From contig OZ020254.1 of the NCBI GenBank assembly GCA_963971285.1, positions 10,788,001 through 10,852,000 on the forward strand: a stretch of DNA of 64,000 nucleotides, in the 5' to 3' direction. The translations under genes and the position numbers were made by a program. Position 1 is the stretch's first letter, and every line of letters starts with the position of its first letter. Below are positions 62,088-64,000 of the stretch, one piece after another. This stretch comes from Astropecten irregularis (lineage: Eukaryota > Echinodermata > Asteroidea > Paxillosida > Astropectinidae). The notes beneath the pieces were generated by a model. The model saw only the letters and a list, made by a program, of their open reading frames with translations, had not been told where the DNA came from and ran no database searches.

Positions 62088-62478
62088 TTATAATAAAAGT
62101 CATTGAAAAGTGAACAAAGAAAAATTGAATGGAGCGGGATTCGAACCGGCGACCTCCTGAACACCATACAGGCGCTCTACCAACTGAGCTGTCCAGCCCT
62201 ACGTTGGTGGTGACCCCAATAGTCAATTATCTTTGTTCGTTTGGCAGTCAGAAGCCATGAAACCACGCACACACCGCCATACCCCAGGGATCGCAACCTG
62301 GGAACGGTACATGGGGGATCACTCAAAGATTAAGAGGATACGGCTTTTTAATTAATATAATCATCAAATAACCACAAGGGAAACTGACTGAATTTTTCTT
62401 TGTTCACTTTTCAATGACTTTAAATTCAGTCAGTTTCCCTTGTGGTTATTTGATGATTATATTATTATAATAAAAGTC
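62088..62478 (-). mobile_element. tRNA-related SINE-like element with perfect hairpin and 14-bp flanking repeats
   Basis: TTATAATAAAAGTC occurs at 62088-62101 and again at 62465-62478, flanking the element like a target-site duplication. Inside are a tRNA-like cloverleaf (62127-62198, minus strand) and a perfect 43-base inverted repeat (62353-62395 with 62422-62464, loop 26 bases). Another inverted pair joins 62099-62126 to about 62391-62418, so the loop of one hairpin is an arm of the other. Related sequence lies at 52902-53160. Confidence 0.75.
62127..62198 (-). tRNA. tRNA-like 72-mer, probably SINE-borne pseudo-tRNA (anticodon position GGT)
   Basis: On the minus strand the 72 bases run GGCTGGA (acceptor 5'), CA, GCTC-loop-GAGC (D arm), CCTGT/ATGGTGT/TCAGG (anticodon arm, last pair mismatched), AGGTC, GCCGG/TTCGAAT/CCCGC (T arm, one mismatch), TCCATTC (acceptor 3'). 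Six of seven acceptor pairs can form. Anticodon GGT would be threonine. Its place in a repeated element and its mismatches argue for a pseudo-tRNA. Confidence 0.4.
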
Positions 62479-62593
62479 TTTGGTGCAATTTTCATGTGTG
62501 TGCATAATTTACAGCCTTTGTCAAATCACTGAGTTGCGTGAATTCGTCTGTGAACACAGCGGACAGGTACTGGAGAGTGGTCAAGGGCTTCAC

Positions 62594-62979
62594 TTTAAAG
62601 GGCATGTACAACATTGGTAAAGATTAGAGAGCTCAAAATCCACTTTGTCATGGAATAAAAACAAACCTGTGAAATTTTCAACGCAATTGATCATTGGAAA
62701 CAGTACAAAATGACCCCCAAAACAATGTAAATGTTGCGCCAAATTGTGTGGGAATAGCTGTCTCCTTTTTTTTTTTATCTTTCCACGAATAGATAAAAAA
62801 TCTTTTGGTGTTCGGTTTTACTCCTTTCTGGATAAATACAGCATTTCAGGCAGGTAAATGTTCACAGTACAATGCATGTTTCTACCATTGCGTCTTTAGT
62901 ACACCCTGTAAGTTAAATGTAAATCTGTGAACGTTTCTGTTTTGGTTTGTTACCAATGTTGTTGTACATGCCCTTTAAA
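62594..62979 (-). mobile_element. Family B element, full length, best preserved
   Basis: Left end TTTAAAGGGCATGTACAACA, right end GTTGTACATGCCCTTTAAA; the right copy has one extra GTTG. The interior holds CATGGAATAAAAACAAACCT, GATAAATACAGCATTTCAGG and GTGAACGTTTCTGTTTTGGT. It lies just downstream of the metallophosphoesterase stop codon. Confidence 0.85.
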
Positions 62980-63105
62980 CTTAAATATGCTGGGAATTCA
63001 TTCTGATGGCAAAAGGCTCAGTCTGAACAAGCAGGCTGCGTACTGAATGAATCATTTGAGGTCATTTGGTCAGTTGTTTATGATACTTGGATAAAGAGAC
63101 TGGGA

Positions 63106-63815
63106 CTAGACCTGTGGCCAGACCTGCTTGGGTCCCTTCCACTGGGTCATTCCATAGGCCAACCCTTCATCTCGCTCTTTCTTGTAGCCCAGGCAGTGTG
63201 ACACATAACGGACTCCATCGATGACGCGGTCCCTGTTCCGGTGCTGGTGCCCGTACACGTGCACCTGGGAGCCTATCTGGCGTAGCTGCTGGTCCAACGA
63301 GTTGCAGCCGGCGTAGCGAGTGAAGTTGAAGCCGGCCATGGCCCCTTGACGCTTTGGCATCTCGGCCGGGAGGCCTAGACTCCTCCTCTCTTCCCCGACC
63401 CGTTTGATGTCCTCCTCTTCTGCCCGGATCAACTCCACCCGAGGAAGGAAATGGCTGAATGAGATGACGGGTGCATCGTACGCCGCGCCCACACGATCGC
63501 TGTTGAACTCGCAGAAGTACTTAGACCGGCTACCTATCGTACTAGGCCACTTACACATGTGATTATCCAGCCAAAGGGCATTCAAGGAAGGGTCCTCCCC
63601 TGGTCCTGAGACATACAGGGAGTCCAACCTGTCTTCTTCGGGGGTCGCGTACCAGGAAAACAGCGGCACGATCCAGACAGCTTGACCATTTAGAGCCTCT
63701 ACTTTCTGGGGTCCTGTGTGCACACCTATGGATTTGCACAGATCCAGGATATGGTGGAATTTGTCAATGGATGACTCTGAGCTAGTTTTGTCTCTAATCC
63801 AGAGTTCGTGGTTAC
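63106..63815 (-). CDS. Calcineurin-like metallophosphoesterase, last exon
   Basis: The terminal exon encodes 235 residues plus a split glycine and ends with TAG at 63108-63106. The acceptor CTGTTTGCCAG|GTAACC starts it inside the motif GNHE, which in this superfamily supplies metal-binding Asn and His. Further on are SFSHFLPR (metal His, about residue 117 of this exon) and VHVYGHQHRNRD (GHxH, near residue 190), the last metal-binding site. The earlier D-x-H and GD-xx-D motifs must be in exons right of the window. Family members hydrolyse phosphoesters with two metal ions; the substrate here is unknown. No membrane segment is visible. Codon use is GC-richer than the surrounding DNA. The gene runs the same way as the MXI1-like gene, 13 kb upstream of it. 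I cannot name a specific orthologue. Confidence 0.9.
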
Positions 63816-64000
63816 CTGGCAAACAGAGCAAATATCCCAAATACATGAAGGAAACAAAACATATGTTGGATCATTTGAAGAGGCACCATGGCTATAACCT
63901 TTGTCACAATTATACCTGTTTAAATATGAAACTGCGCCATGCTGTGGCCTGGCATGTCGTACTCAAGATTGTGTTGTCAATATACATATATACAGATTGT
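63816..64000 (-). other. Intron of the metallophosphoesterase gene, cut by the window edge
   Basis: AT-rich sequence upstream of the last exon, with a pyrimidine-rich tract before the acceptor (TATTTGCTCTGTTTGCCAG). No further exon is seen to the window end. Confidence 0.7.

Noticed and set aside
63816-63846. Extension of the metallophosphoesterase frame to an ATG at 63846
   Set aside because: The added residues MYLGYLLCLP are intron: a polypyrimidine tract and CAG acceptor precede GTAACC, and the GNHE motif needs upstream catalytic exons.
1-64000. Bacterial or viral system, CRISPR array or operon
   Set aside because: No regularly spaced short repeats with unique spacers, no dense coding, no ribosome-binding pattern; splice-bordered exons show animal nuclear DNA.

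Overview
This is eukaryotic nuclear DNA from an animal: short exons with GT/AG borders, long introns and dense dispersed repeats. Protein matches and repeat character (abundant TAGGCCTA and ACATGTA words, tRNA-derived SINEs, many short palindromic elements) suggest a marine deuterostome. An echinoderm, possibly a sea star, is my best guess (moderate confidence, not provable from sequence alone). There are no prokaryotic features: no operons, CRISPR arrays or phage genes. Most open reading frames here are under 120 codons and look like chance.

Three genes can be supported. (1) Plus strand, 204-11817: the 3' end of a SWIB-domain gene (four exons, last intron about 10.2 kb); its 5' part lies left of the window. 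(2) Minus strand, 49998 down to 34243: a complete MXD/MXI1-type bHLH-zipper repressor. Six coding exons join in frame at every splice border into a 196-residue protein with a Sin3-interaction helix, basic region, helix-loop-helix, leucine zipper and acidic tail. (3) Minus strand, 63815-63106: the last exon of a calcineurin-like metallophosphoesterase, with its upstream exons right of the window. Genes 1 and 2 converge on a 22-kb gene desert. Genes 2 and 3 run in the same direction, separated by 13 kb. The only clear promoter-like region is just upstream of gene 2: an inverted CCAAT pair and two CACGTG E-boxes, the site class that MYC/MAX/MXD dimers bind.

The rest is mostly repeats. The main component is two related 350-380 bp inverted-terminal families (called A and B here) whose outer ends read TTAAAGG...CCTTTAA. 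They share one half of their body and differ in the other. Further families are: C, about 250 bp, ends like GGGCCAATTTCATAGAGCTG; D, a 150-bp palindrome in three tandem copies, the third with its centre flipped; E, 123 bp, GGCCTGTTTG ends; F, a 128-bp hairpin; G, GAGCCT-rich ends, whose interior has grown into a satellite alternating 185 and 179 bp; H, a foldback with a Z-DNA-prone centre; and tRNA-derived SINEs. One tRNA-related element near 62.1-62.5 kb carries a perfect 43-bp hairpin and is flanked by 14-bp direct repeats. The most interesting material in the window is this repeat architecture and the fully reconstructed MXI1-like gene.
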